A DNA stretch of 38,718 bases from Candidatus Heimdallarchaeota archaeon (GTDB taxonomy: Archaea; Asgardarchaeota; Heimdallarchaeia; JABLTI01): positions 1 through 38,718 of the forward strand of contig JAHLVZ010000016.1 of the NCBI GenBank assembly GCA_019058165.1. Reading direction: 5' to 3'. Of the stretch, positions 25,055 to 33,763 are shown piece by piece; position 1 is the stretch's first letter; each line of letters opens with the position of its first letter. Under the pieces are notes generated by a model. It was not told where the DNA came from. It worked only from the letters and a program-made list of their open reading frames with translations, and searched no databases. The translations under genes were made by a program, and so were the position numbers.

Positions 25055-26050
25055 CTACATCTTACTTGTTAATGAAATTGCTACGATGTCCGGAGCAGAA
25101 GTCTTGTTCTTACCTCGGATTGGGTTTCTCATGGTAATCATTCGTTTGGCAGTTCCTTGAATACTACCTTTCATTATTACATAGTCATTGTTAACAAAAC
25201 CATATCTTTTGAAACCACCAGCAGGAGTAATATTCTCCTCTTTAGTTCCAACCTTCAAGATGAGTTTGTTGTACTCTGTGCGTTGATGATAGCCGTGTTG
25301 ACCTTGATGAGCAACTGTATACATTGTACGAGCGGGACGCCAGGGGCCAAGTGCACCGGGCTTACGCTTAACACCTCTTGTCTTGCGAGACAAGATCTTA
25401 ATTCCGAACCTTTTAACAGGTCCTTGAATACCTTTACCTTTTGTCACACCAATAGTGTCAATAAATTCGCCTGTCTCGAAAACAGCATCAATAGTGATCG
25501 TTTTCCCTAACAGTGTTTTGGCAAACTCAAAACCTTCCTTCACATCTTTGCAACCCACTTTTATCTCGAGGATATCGGGTTTCTTGCGAGGAAGTTTTGC
25601 ATCCTTTGGATTCGTGATTACTATAGCTCTCAATTCATAAATTGACCCAAGACGCTCTTGTAGGGTTTTTAGGCGTGAAGCGGCTTTGTACTTTTTAGGA
25701 ATAATCATTTTCCTTTCAAGTTCTGGAGGGAGGTCCTTAATCATTGCTTCAGCAGCGATTTGAAGACCAGTAGGAGTATAGGTATACCCCCTTATGCCGA
25801 TCACTTTGAGAGGAGGGCATTCTAAAACAGTCACAGGAACAATGCGTTCTTGATTGAACATCGGACTGTTTTTACGATTCTCAATAACGGTGATGTGCGT
25901 CATGCCGGCTTTGAAACCTGCGAATCCTAAGAGTTTTGGTTCACCATCCCATGTAGGCCATGAGCGAACTTTTCCCTTCTGAGTCTTAGCACGGACTCTT
26001 CTGAAGGAAAGGGAACCTTGGTGTGGGGCGTTACTTTTACGATGACCCAT
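25055..26050 (-). CDS. rpl3: ribosomal protein uL3
   Basis: First gene of the ribosomal operon, 331 aa, archaeal/eukaryotic type. Markers are the start GHRKSNAPHQGSLSFRRVRA, the loop reaching the peptidyl-transferase centre (GVKRKPGALGPWRP, then HQGQHGYHQRTEYN) and the GVTKGKGIQGPVKRFG segment. ATG start. The 280-bp space to divergent uS10 should hold both promoters. Confidence 0.97.
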   Translation of the reverse strand: MGHRKSNAPHQGSLSFRRVRAKTQKGKVRSWPTWDGEPKLLGFAGFKAGMTHITVIENRKNSPMFNQERIVPVTVLECPPLKVIGIRGYTYTPTGLQIAAEAMIKDLPPELERKMIIPKKYKAASRLKTLQERLGSIYELRAIVITNPKDAKLPRKKPDILEIKVGCKDVKEGFEFAKTLLGKTITIDAVFETGEFIDTIGVTKGKGIQGPVKRFGIKILSRKTRGVKRKPGALGPWRPARTMYTVAHQGQHGYHQRTEYNKLILKVGTKEENITPAGGFKRYGFVNNDYVIMKGSIQGTAKRMITMRNPIRGKNKTSAPDIVAISLTSKM

Positions 26051-26332
26051 TTTTTTGTTTCTCCAATCGATTTTTCGATTGACTTTTTCAAAGCCAAATT
26101 GGATGTCTTACTTTTATAAGACCCAATTGATAATAAATTGAACATGATAGTCTCACATTCATTTATTAGTGGAGTTTTGCCACTTCTTACACTATTTTAA
26201 TATTGTTATTATTTGCAACAAATGACTCCTTTAAAAAGGAAAAAAACGGCTTACGTTCAATTTCAATGCAAAGTTTTTTAAAAGAATCAAGAACCAAAAG
26301 AAATTAGCGAAAAATAGTAGGTTTGAAAAATA

Positions 26333-26647
26333 ATGTCTACGCAACGTGCGAGAATAAGACTCAGTGCACAAAACACAAACACCTTGGCAAGAATCTGTGA
26401 CCAGATTAGAAAAATTGCCGAAAGAACAGGTGTGCGAATGTCCGGACCAATTCCTCTACCAACAAAAGTAATAACCGTACCAGTAAGAAAATCTCCTTGT
26501 GGAAACGGTACACAAACATTTGAACACTACGAAATGAGAATACACAAAAGACTAATCGACATAGACGCAGAAGAAAGAACTCTCAAACAAATAATGAGAG
26601 TAAAGATGCCAGACTCCATACATGTAGAGATCGAGTTGTCAAGGTAG
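26333..26647 (+). CDS. rps10: ribosomal protein uS10
   Basis: Small-subunit head protein, 104 aa. Family signatures are QRARIRLSAQNTNTLARICDQI, then GVRMSGPIPLPTKVITVPVR and FEHYEMRIHKRLIDIDA. ATG start. In most archaea it follows the EF-1A gene; here it stands alone and divergent from the uL3 operon. The next gene, tRNA-Ser, lies on the opposite strand. Confidence 0.97.
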   Translation: MSTQRARIRLSAQNTNTLARICDQIRKIAERTGVRMSGPIPLPTKVITVPVRKSPCGNGTQTFEHYEMRIHKRLIDIDAEERTLKQIMRVKMPDSIHVEIELSR

Positions 26648-26791
26648 TATCCGGTCGAGTTTCTGAGTTTTTAAATTACGATTTCACCAAGCAGAATCAG
26701 TTTCGGAGAACCTCTGTTTGGATTCAATATTCTCCTTAGCTAGTTTTTATAAGAATCATTTCTCTCCTAATTTTATCAAGACAAAATTTTT

Positions 26792-26898
26792 TGGTGCTGG
26801 AGAGGGGATTCGAACCCCCGCATCTTTGCAGATAGTGGTTATCTCGAGATAAAACAAAAATTTCGAGACCACCGCCGTAACCGCTTGGCTACTCCAGC
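26792..26898 (-). tRNA. tRNA-Ser(CGA) with a short intron
   Basis: Minus strand: acceptor GCTGGAG/CTCCAGC, D-arm GCCAAGCGGTTACGGC and anticodon stem GTGGT/ACCAC. The loop CTCGAA is interrupted after base 37 by about 21 nt that include a CTCGAG able to pair with the anticodon side (bulge-helix-bulge). A long variable arm marks it as class II; the T-arm is GGGGG TTCGAAT CCCCT. Discriminator A at 26795; encoded CCA at 26792-26794. Confidence 0.88.
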
Positions 26899-27066
26899 TT
26901 CTACTTACAATTATTGGAAAACTTCTATTTAAACTTAAAATGTTTTGTGTCTTTTTTTGAAAATTAAATGCTAAATTGTAAAATTTGTTGAATAATCATT
27001 ATGAAACACAAAACTTTTTAACAAATGAGAAGAGAAAAAACAAGTGCTGTTGACTATAAAAGACGT

Positions 27067-27204
27067 GCGGAGGTAGCCCAGCTAGGTCAACGGCGGAGGA
27101 CTTAAGATCCCTAATCGTGTTGGTTAGGAACTCCATAGGGCCAGAAAGTATAGGAAATCCTCTCCTGTAGAGGTTCGTGTGTTCAAATCGCGCCCTCCGC
27201 ACCA
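27067..27204 (+). tRNA. tRNA-Leu(TAA) with a 50-nt intron
   Basis: Acceptor GCGGAGG/CCTCCGC; D-arm GCCCAGCTAGGTCAACGGC. The anticodon stem GAGGA/TCCTC encloses the loop CTTAAG + A, split after base 37 by an intron at about 27107-27156. The intron contains a hairpin CCTAA...TTAGG. Class II variable arm TCCTGTAGAGG; T-arm GTGTG TTCAAAT CGCGC. Discriminator A27201 and encoded CCA 27202-27204. Only 44 bp separate it from the enolase start, so the two may share a transcript. Confidence 0.9.
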
Positions 27205-27248
27205 ATTACATTTTTCAAATTAATCATGGTTTGTATCAGGCGTTTAAT

Positions 27249-28574
27249 ATGACTTCTGAAGATATTTACACAATCGAAAAAATCATTGCTCGAGAAGTAT
27301 TTGACTCGAGAGGAAACCCTACTATTGAAGTAGAAGTTTATACTGATTCTAAGCATAAAGCTCGCGCTATAGTTCCCTCAGGTGCGAGTACTGGAACTAA
27401 TGAAGCTCTTGAGTTACGAGATAAAGATAAGAACCGTTTTCTTGGTAAAGGTATTCTTACTGCTATAAAAAATACTCAAGAAAAGATTTTACCTGCTCTG
27501 AAAGGTAAAGATGTTCGAGACATTAAAACCTTAGATAAGCTCATGCTCGAGTTGGATGGTACACCTAATAAATCTAAGTTAGGTGCTAATGCTACTTTAG
27601 GTGTTTCACTTGCTAGTTGTAAATTAGCTGCTAAACTCGAAGGTATCCCTCTTTACGAGCAACTCTATAATCTTGCTTATAATAAAAAAACTACTAAATA
27701 TCTCCTTCCTGTTCCAATGGCGAATGTCATTAATGGTGGAAGTCATGCAGGAGGTAAACTAGCTCCTCAAGAGTTCATGCTTATGCCACTTGGTTTCACT
27801 GATTTTCGTGAAGCTATGCGTTCCATTTCAGAAATTTACCAAATTCTAAAGAAAATTCTTGAGAAGAAATATGGCCCTTCAGCAACTAATGTAGGGGATG
27901 AAGGTGGATTCGGCTCCCCAGTAGACACCAGTAAAGAAGCTATGGACTTACTTGTTAGTGCAACAGAAGAAGCTGGTTACAAAGTGAAAGATGAAATATG
28001 TTTTGCTCTTGATCCTGCTGCGTCTGAATTCTATAAGGAAGGCAAGTATCACATTGATGAGAAAGTAATTTCTGAAGGTGAATTAGTTGATTATTGGTAT
28101 GATTTGATTCAAACCTATCCTATTGTTAGTGTTGAAGATCCATTTGATGAAGAGTCATTTTCTGGTTTCGCTGAACTACGTAAGAAAGTAGCTGATAAAG
28201 TCCAAATAGTTGGTGATGATTTAACAGTAACTAATACAAAGCGTCTCGAGATAGCAATAAAGAAACAATCCATTAATTCTCTCCTTCTAAAGATAAATCA
28301 AATTGGAACAATTACTGAAGCTTTTGCTGCTGCTAAAATGTGCTGGGAGAATGATTATTCAGTAGTCGTTTCACATAGAAGCGGGGAAACTGAAGATACC
28401 AGTATAGCTGATCTCTCTGTTGGTCTATGTGCCGGACAAATCAAAACAGGCTCAATAGCCAGAGGTGAGAGAACTGCCAAGTATAACCAACTTTTGCGAA
28501 TTAGTGATAAACTAGGTTCAAAAGCTGAATATCCTGGTGCAAACTTCAGAACAGCATATAAGAAATTCATTTGA
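27249..28574 (+). CDS. eno: enolase
   Basis: Interconverts 2-phosphoglycerate and phosphoenolpyruvate in glycolysis and gluconeogenesis. The 441-aa protein shows REVFDSRGNPTIEVEV and VPSGASTG near the N-terminus, the Mg ligands in ALDPAASEF, VSVEDPFDEE and GDDLTVTN, the catalytic Lys region (LLLKINQIGTITEA) and SHRSGETEDT. ATG start at 27249; the frame is open further upstream, but that part runs into tRNA-Leu. The DNA has several CTCGAG palindromes (27289, 27305, 27546, 28245). Length and motifs are normal. Confidence 0.97.
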   Translation: MTSEDIYTIEKIIAREVFDSRGNPTIEVEVYTDSKHKARAIVPSGASTGTNEALELRDKDKNRFLGKGILTAIKNTQEKILPALKGKDVRDIKTLDKLMLELDGTPNKSKLGANATLGVSLASCKLAAKLEGIPLYEQLYNLAYNKKTTKYLLPVPMANVINGGSHAGGKLAPQEFMLMPLGFTDFREAMRSISEIYQILKKILEKKYGPSATNVGDEGGFGSPVDTSKEAMDLLVSATEEAGYKVKDEICFALDPAASEFYKEGKYHIDEKVISEGELVDYWYDLIQTYPIVSVEDPFDEESFSGFAELRKKVADKVQIVGDDLTVTNTKRLEIAIKKQSINSLLLKINQIGTITEAFAAAKMCWENDYSVVVSHRSGETEDTSIADLSVGLCAGQIKTGSIARGERTAKYNQLLRISDKLGSKAEYPGANFRTAYKKFI

Positions 28575-28665
28575 GTAGATTTACTCGAGATAATTATCTT
28601 GAAAGGCTTGTTATTGGCCTTTTAAGAACTCTTTTTATTAAGGATAATGTTCAGTTTATCATAGT

Positions 28666-29310
28666 TTGGTTGTAGAAGACTTGCGGGTAAAACGAAAAGA
28701 CCTCGAGATGTTTCTTTCAAACTTAGAAGGTATTCCTGAACCAAAATTACATTTGGAACAATACCCTACATCTGCTCGAGTAGCTGCTAATATGCTTTGG
28801 AACGCTGGTGTCGATCATAACGATATTTACGCGAAAAATGTCCTTGATTTAGGATGTGGAACTGGTACACTCGCAATAGGTGCAGCTTATTTAGGAGCGA
28901 GAAAAGCAATTGGTATTGATATTGATCTAGAAGTCATACAAATTGCAAAAAAGAACTGTGAAAAATTGGATTTCACTGAACGGTGTGATTGGATATGTAT
29001 CAGTGTTGAAGATTGCAATTTGAAGGGCATAGATACAATAATTATGAATCCACCATTCGGAATGAGAAAAGAAAGTATCTCGAGAGATAGGTTCTTCATA
29101 GAAATTGCATTAACACTTACAGATACAATTTATACAATAATTCCCTATGCAGAAAAAACAAGGGATTTCTTCAAAGAACATTGCAAAGAATTGGGAGCAA
29201 AGATTGAACAAATCATTCAAATGGATTTTGAAATTATTAGACAATTTGAATTCCACAAAAAAGAATTGCACATTACTTTTGTTGATTTATACAGAATCAT
29301 AAAGCTGTAA
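28666..29310 (+). CDS. METTL5-like rRNA N6-adenosine methyltransferase
   Basis: A 214-aa class I SAM-dependent methyltransferase. It has LEGIPEPKLHLEQYPT (the LEQYPT motif typical of the METTL5 family), the SAM-binding VLDLGCGTGTLAIGAAYLGA, the acidic IGIDID and the catalytic NPPFG of N6-adenine methylases, ending FHKKELHITFVDLYRI as in METTL5. In eukaryotes METTL5 methylates 18S rRNA; an equivalent archaeal 16S target is inferred. The TTG start is uncertain; a second TTG lies five codons later. Same direction as enolase, 91 bp downstream. Confidence 0.85.
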   Translation: MVVEDLRVKRKDLEMFLSNLEGIPEPKLHLEQYPTSARVAANMLWNAGVDHNDIYAKNVLDLGCGTGTLAIGAAYLGARKAIGIDIDLEVIQIAKKNCEKLDFTERCDWICISVEDCNLKGIDTIIMNPPFGMRKESISRDRFFIEIALTLTDTIYTIIPYAEKTRDFFKEHCKELGAKIEQIIQMDFEIIRQFEFHKKELHITFVDLYRIIKL

Positions 29311-29321
29311 AAGAATTTCTT

Positions 29322-29576
29322 TTACTCAGCCACTCCATTAATTAAGTCAAGCTTTCTCTGCCTTGGTAACCTCTTTAGTTCGAGTTCCCTCAGCATAGCA
29401 TCTTTCTGGGTCTGCACAATCTCAACAAATGAGAGTTTAACTGGTCTTCGGGTTTTAGTATATCTTGCTCCTTTGCTCCCAGAATTATGTTGTTCTATTC
29501 GTTTCAAAAGGTTCTTAGTATAACCAGTGTAAATTGTTCCATCAGAACACGTAACCATATAGACGAAAAACTTCAA
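29322..29576 (-). CDS. small GIY-YIG domain protein (UPF0213-like)
   Basis: An 84-aa single-domain protein: FVYMVTCSDGTIYTGYTKNL (the GIY-YIG strands), then RIEQHNSGSKGARYTKTRRP and the RELELKRLPRQRKLDLI end, as in the YhbQ/UPF0213 family. TTG start, needed to keep the first strand. These proteins are common in bacteria and scattered in archaea, so transfer is possible. Its stop faces that of the METTL5-like gene, 11 bp apart. Confidence 0.85.
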   Translation of the reverse strand: MKFFVYMVTCSDGTIYTGYTKNLLKRIEQHNSGSKGARYTKTRRPVKLSFVEIVQTQKDAMLRELELKRLPRQRKLDLINGVAE

Positions 29577-29703
29577 AGTAAGCGCTCCACAATAAAATTA
29601 ATACGATTTCTTAAAAAACCTCCGATTTTAAGAGTTAAAAAATATTTAAAGAAGAGAAAATTCTATTTACATGAAGCACAATTGTGCTGTGTAGTGCTAG
29701 TTT

Positions 29704-30006
29704 ATGTCGAGAAGAAGATCAAGTCTAAGACGCTCAAAATATGAGATTTACAATGAAATCCTCAATATCATCTATTATCAATCAGACCTACCACTAACAA
29801 GGATTGCCAGAGCAGCTAATTTACCTGTAGACAGAGCTAAACCCTTATTGATATTTTTGATGGCAAGAAATCTCATTTTCGATGACGAAGATGAAGGATT
29901 AACGATCTATCGAATCTCACCTTCAGGTGTTGAATTCTTAGAATTGTTCAAAAGATTAGCAAAGCTTATTCCATCTGATGATGACCTTGATGGGACCAAT
30001 CTCTAA
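29704..30006 (+). CDS. small winged-helix protein, 100 aa
   Basis: A basic N-terminus (MSRRRSSLRRSKYEIYNEIL) is followed by a winged helix: LPLTRIARAANLPVDRAKPL as turn and recognition helix, and the wing LTIYRISPSGVEFLELFKRL. It resembles archaeal single-domain HTH_45-type regulators. ATG start. It converges on the Roadblock gene, with 11 bp between the stops. Target unknown. Confidence 0.7.
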   Translation: MSRRRSSLRRSKYEIYNEILNIIYYQSDLPLTRIARAANLPVDRAKPLLIFLMARNLIFDDEDEGLTIYRISPSGVEFLELFKRLAKLIPSDDDLDGTNL

Positions 30007-30017
30007 GAGAATACTTC

Positions 30018-30386
30018 TTAAATTAACTCAGATAACTGAGTACAAGATTTTCTTGATAATAATAGAATTAAACCTAGGTTTGCATCAGTTTTCGCTAATA
30101 CTGTTAAAACAGCTCTTGAGGCAACATCAAGCAGAATAATATAACCATTATCACCTAAAATTGAGATATTGTTAATTTTTCCTTTTCCAAGTTCCTTAGT
30201 AACTCTTTCAGAAACTGATGAAATTGCTGCAGTCATAGCAGAAATGAGATCCTCATCAGCACCACTATCAAAAGCAGAATCAATTGGAAGTCCTTGAGCA
30301 GTAACTAACAAGCAGCCTTCAACACCATCATGACCTGCTTTTAGCTTTGTAAGTATTTCGTGAATCTGTTCAACCCGAGATGACAT
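30018..30386 (-). CDS. Roadblock/LC7 domain protein
   Basis: A 122-aa protein made of one Roadblock/LC7 fold: N-terminal helix SRVEQIHEILTKLKAGHDGV, strand GCLLVTAQGLPIDSA, central helix LISAMTAAISSVSERVTKEL, strands INNISILGDNGYIILLDV and a C-terminal helix. Such proteins dimerise and regulate small Ras-like GTPases (MglB type). They are widespread in archaea and expanded in Asgard genomes. No Ras-like GTPase is adjacent. ATG start. Confidence 0.9.
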   Translation of the reverse strand: MSSRVEQIHEILTKLKAGHDGVEGCLLVTAQGLPIDSAFDSGADEDLISAMTAAISSVSERVTKELGKGKINNISILGDNGYIILLDVASRAVLTVLAKTDANLGLILLLSRKSCTQLSELI

Positions 30387-30660
30387 GATAATTACACACT
30401 TTAACGAGTTTCATAAATTAGTTAATATCTTTTTGTATATTTACATATTAACCAATCTGGACAATAAATAAAAGTAGCATATGATTAAAATATTATGTAT
30501 CGGACAAAAATGACTTATTTGTAGACGAATAGCAAGATTTTTCAAAAAAAACTTGAAGAAAAGATTTTAAAGCTTAATTTAATGCAAGAACGATAACGTT
30601 TATGTATCCTCTAGGTAGAGGAGATTTATTCGTACTCTCTAAATTTCAGAGGTGTAAAAT

Positions 30661-32415
30661 TTGCAAATGAAGATAAGAAAACTACTATGGACTTTAACAG
30701 TCATTTCTATTATTGTCCTCGGGAATGGTTTGACAACAAAAGCAATACCTAATCAAATTAATGATGATATCTCGCCGGATCTATTTCACATTGGAACAGT
30801 TTATTTAAACATAAATGTTTCCGCAACAGAATTTACTCCGGCTGAATTTACAGTAAAGGAAAGTACCACTGTAAATATAACAATAGAAAGTGTTGATATT
30901 GGACATAGTTTCGAAATTTTAGAGTACGGAATTAATGAAACAATAATTGCAAACTCAACCGTTAGTGTAGAGTTTGTTGCTGATACTTTAGGTACATTTG
31001 AGTATTTGTCACTAAATTGTTCAACAACAGGTACAATGACAGTGGAAGATCCTTATGTGCCAGATTTACCAAGACCAGAGGATATTACAATTCTGTTTGA
31101 TTTAAGTCATAATGATAATACCACAGATATTGCGCTAAAATACTCTGGAATAGCAAATTGGACTAATGATAATAATTTTCAGTTGATTGTTAATGACGGC
31201 GATGAATTGGTCGAAACAACTCTTCGATACATTGATGTTTTAATGATCCTGGAACCTGATCTTAATTTTTCAATTCCGGAATTAACGGATCTTACATCTT
31301 TCATAAATCATGGACGTAGTTTGATAATTGCAGGATCCGAGGCTACTGCTTCTACAAACGCATGGGAATTAACAAAACCATTTGGGTTCCAATTTGATAA
31401 CACTTCTGCAAGATTCATAAATGCAACTCTCCCAGCTGATGATGGAGAGAATAACACATTATCATCATTCTTCTCTACTGATTTCCTAGATCATCCATTA
31501 ATCAATGAGAATCAATATGTTCCACTTACTGATGAAATCATAACCAAAATAAAATACACCGGAACTCTTCTAGAACAAAATGCAAGCTGGATAACAGGAT
31601 TTACTGAAGAAAGCAATCTAACAGACAGTGATGAACTAATTGACAGCTATTCACTATTTTATGGAAATGAATCAATATTCGCCGATGAAAATGGTGATAC
31701 AATATACTGGTTAAATGAAACAACTGGAGTGAACAACTCCTTAGTTGCTGCAGTTGAAACATCTTATGGTTCGAGAATTTTAGGTATTGGATCAGCTGAA
31801 ATCCTAAATAATACAATGATCGGAAGATATGAAGTTAATGATATATTCTTCCAAAGAGCTTTACAATGGGTTGCGAAAATGTATGCAGTACTTCGTAGTG
31901 ATGATTATTATGTCAGTGCCTACGATGCGAAAATTGGAGACTTATTAAACAGTAGTGTATCATATTGCGCTCAAAATGATTCAGTAATAGAAGACATCAA
32001 TGTAACATTAAGAATTTGGAGAGCAGCGCGAATAACAGATTCATTTTACATGACACAAATAAACAATTCTTATTACGAAGGTGTAATTAATACAACTAAT
32101 CTAAAGAAAGGATTTGTTAGCGTAAACATCGTAGCCCACAAAAGAGGATACGGCTTTAATATAACAGAGGAAGTCTATTTAGAGATCCATCCAGGAGAAG
32201 CCATTCCATATCCTGTACCAATACTATACATAATCACATTTGTAATTACAATTGGTATAGGTGTTCTAGCGCTGGTATTCACCTTTATTAGAGTAATAAG
32301 AACTCCAAAAACTGAAGATGCAATCGAAGACATTGAGGAAGAAGAAGAACCAGAAGAAGAAATCGATTTAGAAGAATATGAAACGGAAGAAGAAACGGAA
32401 CCAGATGAAACATAG
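30661..32415 (+). CDS. secreted, membrane-anchored protein with degenerate cupredoxin and IFT52/GldG-like domains
   Basis: 584 aa. Signal peptide at about 1-28 (LLWTLTVISIIVLGNGLTTKA). Residues about 45-128 look like a cupredoxin: IGTVYLNINVSATEFTPAEF, GHSFEI with H82, and FEYLSLNC (C120) with M126. The second His ligand expected between Cys and Met is absent, so copper binding is doubtful. Residues about 138-420 resemble the IFT52/GldG/DUF4350 fold (ITILFDLSHNDNT; LTDLTSFINHGRSLIIAGSE). A beta-sandwich follows (about 430-520), then one membrane helix (about 527-549) and a Glu-rich cytosolic tail. Many Asn-X-Ser/Thr sites fit a cell-surface protein. TTG start with GAGGTG 7 bases upstream; an ATG two codons later is possible. 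Confidence 0.7.
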   Translation: MQMKIRKLLWTLTVISIIVLGNGLTTKAIPNQINDDISPDLFHIGTVYLNINVSATEFTPAEFTVKESTTVNITIESVDIGHSFEILEYGINETIIANSTVSVEFVADTLGTFEYLSLNCSTTGTMTVEDPYVPDLPRPEDITILFDLSHNDNTTDIALKYSGIANWTNDNNFQLIVNDGDELVETTLRYIDVLMILEPDLNFSIPELTDLTSFINHGRSLIIAGSEATASTNAWELTKPFGFQFDNTSARFINATLPADDGENNTLSSFFSTDFLDHPLINENQYVPLTDEIITKIKYTGTLLEQNASWITGFTEESNLTDSDELIDSYSLFYGNESIFADENGDTIYWLNETTGVNNSLVAAVETSYGSRILGIGSAEILNNTMIGRYEVNDIFFQRALQWVAKMYAVLRSDDYYVSAYDAKIGDLLNSSVSYCAQNDSVIEDINVTLRIWRAARITDSFYMTQINNSYYEGVINTTNLKKGFVSVNIVAHKRGYGFNITEEVYLEIHPGEAIPYPVPILYIITFVITIGIGVLALVFTFIRVIRTPKTEDAIEDIEEEEEPEEEIDLEEYETEEETEPDET

Positions 32416-32543
32416 GTCTGGTTTCCAAATATTACTTCTTTCCTTATTTTCTTTATTTTATACAAATTTACCATAACCATAGAGTTTTTGAAGCTTAATT
32501 AGTTTAACAAATATTGTAAAAACCAAAGCGGACTTGTTTTTGA

Positions 32544-33311
32544 ATGAAAACTCAAATTGACCACCTAAAAGGAGAAGCAGAAGCAAATTACAGTGCCAGT
32601 CGATGGGAGGACTCTGCAAAGACGTATGAACATTTGGTTGGATTAGCTCAACAAAACAATGAATTAGAACAAGCAATTGAGTTTGCTATTGCAGCAATTC
32701 GCGCCTGGAAACAAATGACTGGCAAAGAAACAAGAATAAACAGACTTTACCAAGCAATAGGATTAATTGGAGTAAAAAAAGCTGCAGTAGGTTTTGAACA
32801 ACAAGCAAAAATAGCTGAAACAAATAATGAGCTAAAAAATTCTGCCTTGAATTTCGAAGAAGCAGGCACAGGATACAGTTTAATACAGAATTATGATCGA
32901 GCAAAAACTTGCTTTGAGAGTTCTGTGAAAATTTTTGAGAATTTAAGTTCTGAAGCAATGAAAGATGCAGACTTTGAAACTGCGATACATATGTTTGATC
33001 GAGTATGCAATTTGTACGAGAAAATTATTACAACACTCGATAAAATCCTAATTGATAAAAAAGAACTTGATAGGCTTGCTAAGCACTCTTTACTTGAGGA
33101 GAAAGCAAAGATGGAAAAGAATATTGCTTTATCTAAAAAGAATAAAGCATTCTCCCATGAGAAATTAGCACATAGCTACTTAGATAAGGATGATCCTGAT
33201 TGTAATCGAATTGCTGAGAAAGAGTACACAAAAGCTATTGAAATCCTTGAATCTATAGACGAAATACAATTGGCAAAGAAATTACAAGCCAAAAAAGAAA
33301 AAATTCCTTAA
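32544..33311 (+). CDS. TPR-like helical repeat protein (alpha-SNAP-like layout)
   Basis: A 255-aa all-helical protein. Repeated helix pairs with TPR-type spacing include ANYSASRWEDSAKTYEHLVG, then ALNFEEAGTGYSLIQNYDRA, KTCFESSVKIFENLSS and AEKEYTKAIEILESIDE. The order and the FEEAG and AKTCFESS patterns recall alpha-SNAP, the eukaryotic SNARE-disassembly adaptor, but plain TPR proteins look similar. No signal peptide; cytosolic. ATG start. Its last 4 bp overlap the convergent YkgJ-like gene. A scaffold role is inferred. Confidence 0.65.
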   Translation: MKTQIDHLKGEAEANYSASRWEDSAKTYEHLVGLAQQNNELEQAIEFAIAAIRAWKQMTGKETRINRLYQAIGLIGVKKAAVGFEQQAKIAETNNELKNSALNFEEAGTGYSLIQNYDRAKTCFESSVKIFENLSSEAMKDADFETAIHMFDRVCNLYEKIITTLDKILIDKKELDRLAKHSLLEEKAKMEKNIALSKKNKAFSHEKLAHSYLDKDDPDCNRIAEKEYTKAIEILESIDEIQLAKKLQAKKEKIP

Positions 33312-33706
33312 TCGTTGGCTTTTTCTCTGAGTAAATACTTTACAAACTTTTTCAGATCCATAGTGAAACTTTGCAGAGTTTTTTCTGAGATTGTGTGAAC
33401 TAAAGGACAATCATCATCAAGAGTTGTTTTGTTTAAATCCAAATCAAAAATTATCGGATAAAATTTGCATCCTTGTGGTCTGTCAGCATAAATCTGACAC
33501 TTGTTTTCTTCTAAAAAGAAGCAGTTACCATTAATATTGCGAAGTTTGAAAAAACCATCTTCATCCAGAAAGCAAAAATCATCTTTCTTATATCCTAATT
33601 TTTCTATCTTTTCAATATCATTTAATGAAAGCATCATCTTGGTATCTTTACAACATATCGCACAGGTAAAATCAGCACAGACACCACCAAGACTTAAAGA
33701 TTTCAA
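33308..33706 (-). CDS. YkgJ-type cysteine-cluster protein
   Basis: The cysteine pattern CAICC near the N-terminus, then GNCFFLEENKCQIYADRPQG and CKFYP, is that of the YkgJ/Fe-S oxidoreductase-like (CxxCxxxCC) family, thought to bind a zinc or iron-sulfur centre. Function is not established. The frame stays open to a TTG at 33778, overlapping the divergent phosphohexomutase. I prefer the TTG at 33706 (KSLSLGGVCADF, about 133 aa) because GGTGA lies just upstream and it leaves room for both promoters. The C-terminus overlaps the TPR gene by 4 bp. Confidence 0.75.
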   Translation of the reverse strand: MKSLSLGGVCADFTCAICCKDTKMMLSLNDIEKIEKLGYKKDDFCFLDEDGFFKLRNINGNCFFLEENKCQIYADRPQGCKFYPIIFDLDLNKTTLDDDCPLVHTISEKTLQSFTMDLKKFVKYLLREKAND

Positions 33707-33763
33707 AGTATCACCGACACAATTAATTGCTAAAGAAATTAATATATTGATTAATGTTCTGAT

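Noticed and set aside
23315-25640. Several plus-strand frames across the ribosomal operon
   Set aside because: All lie antisense to clear uL2, uL23, uL4 and uL3 genes.
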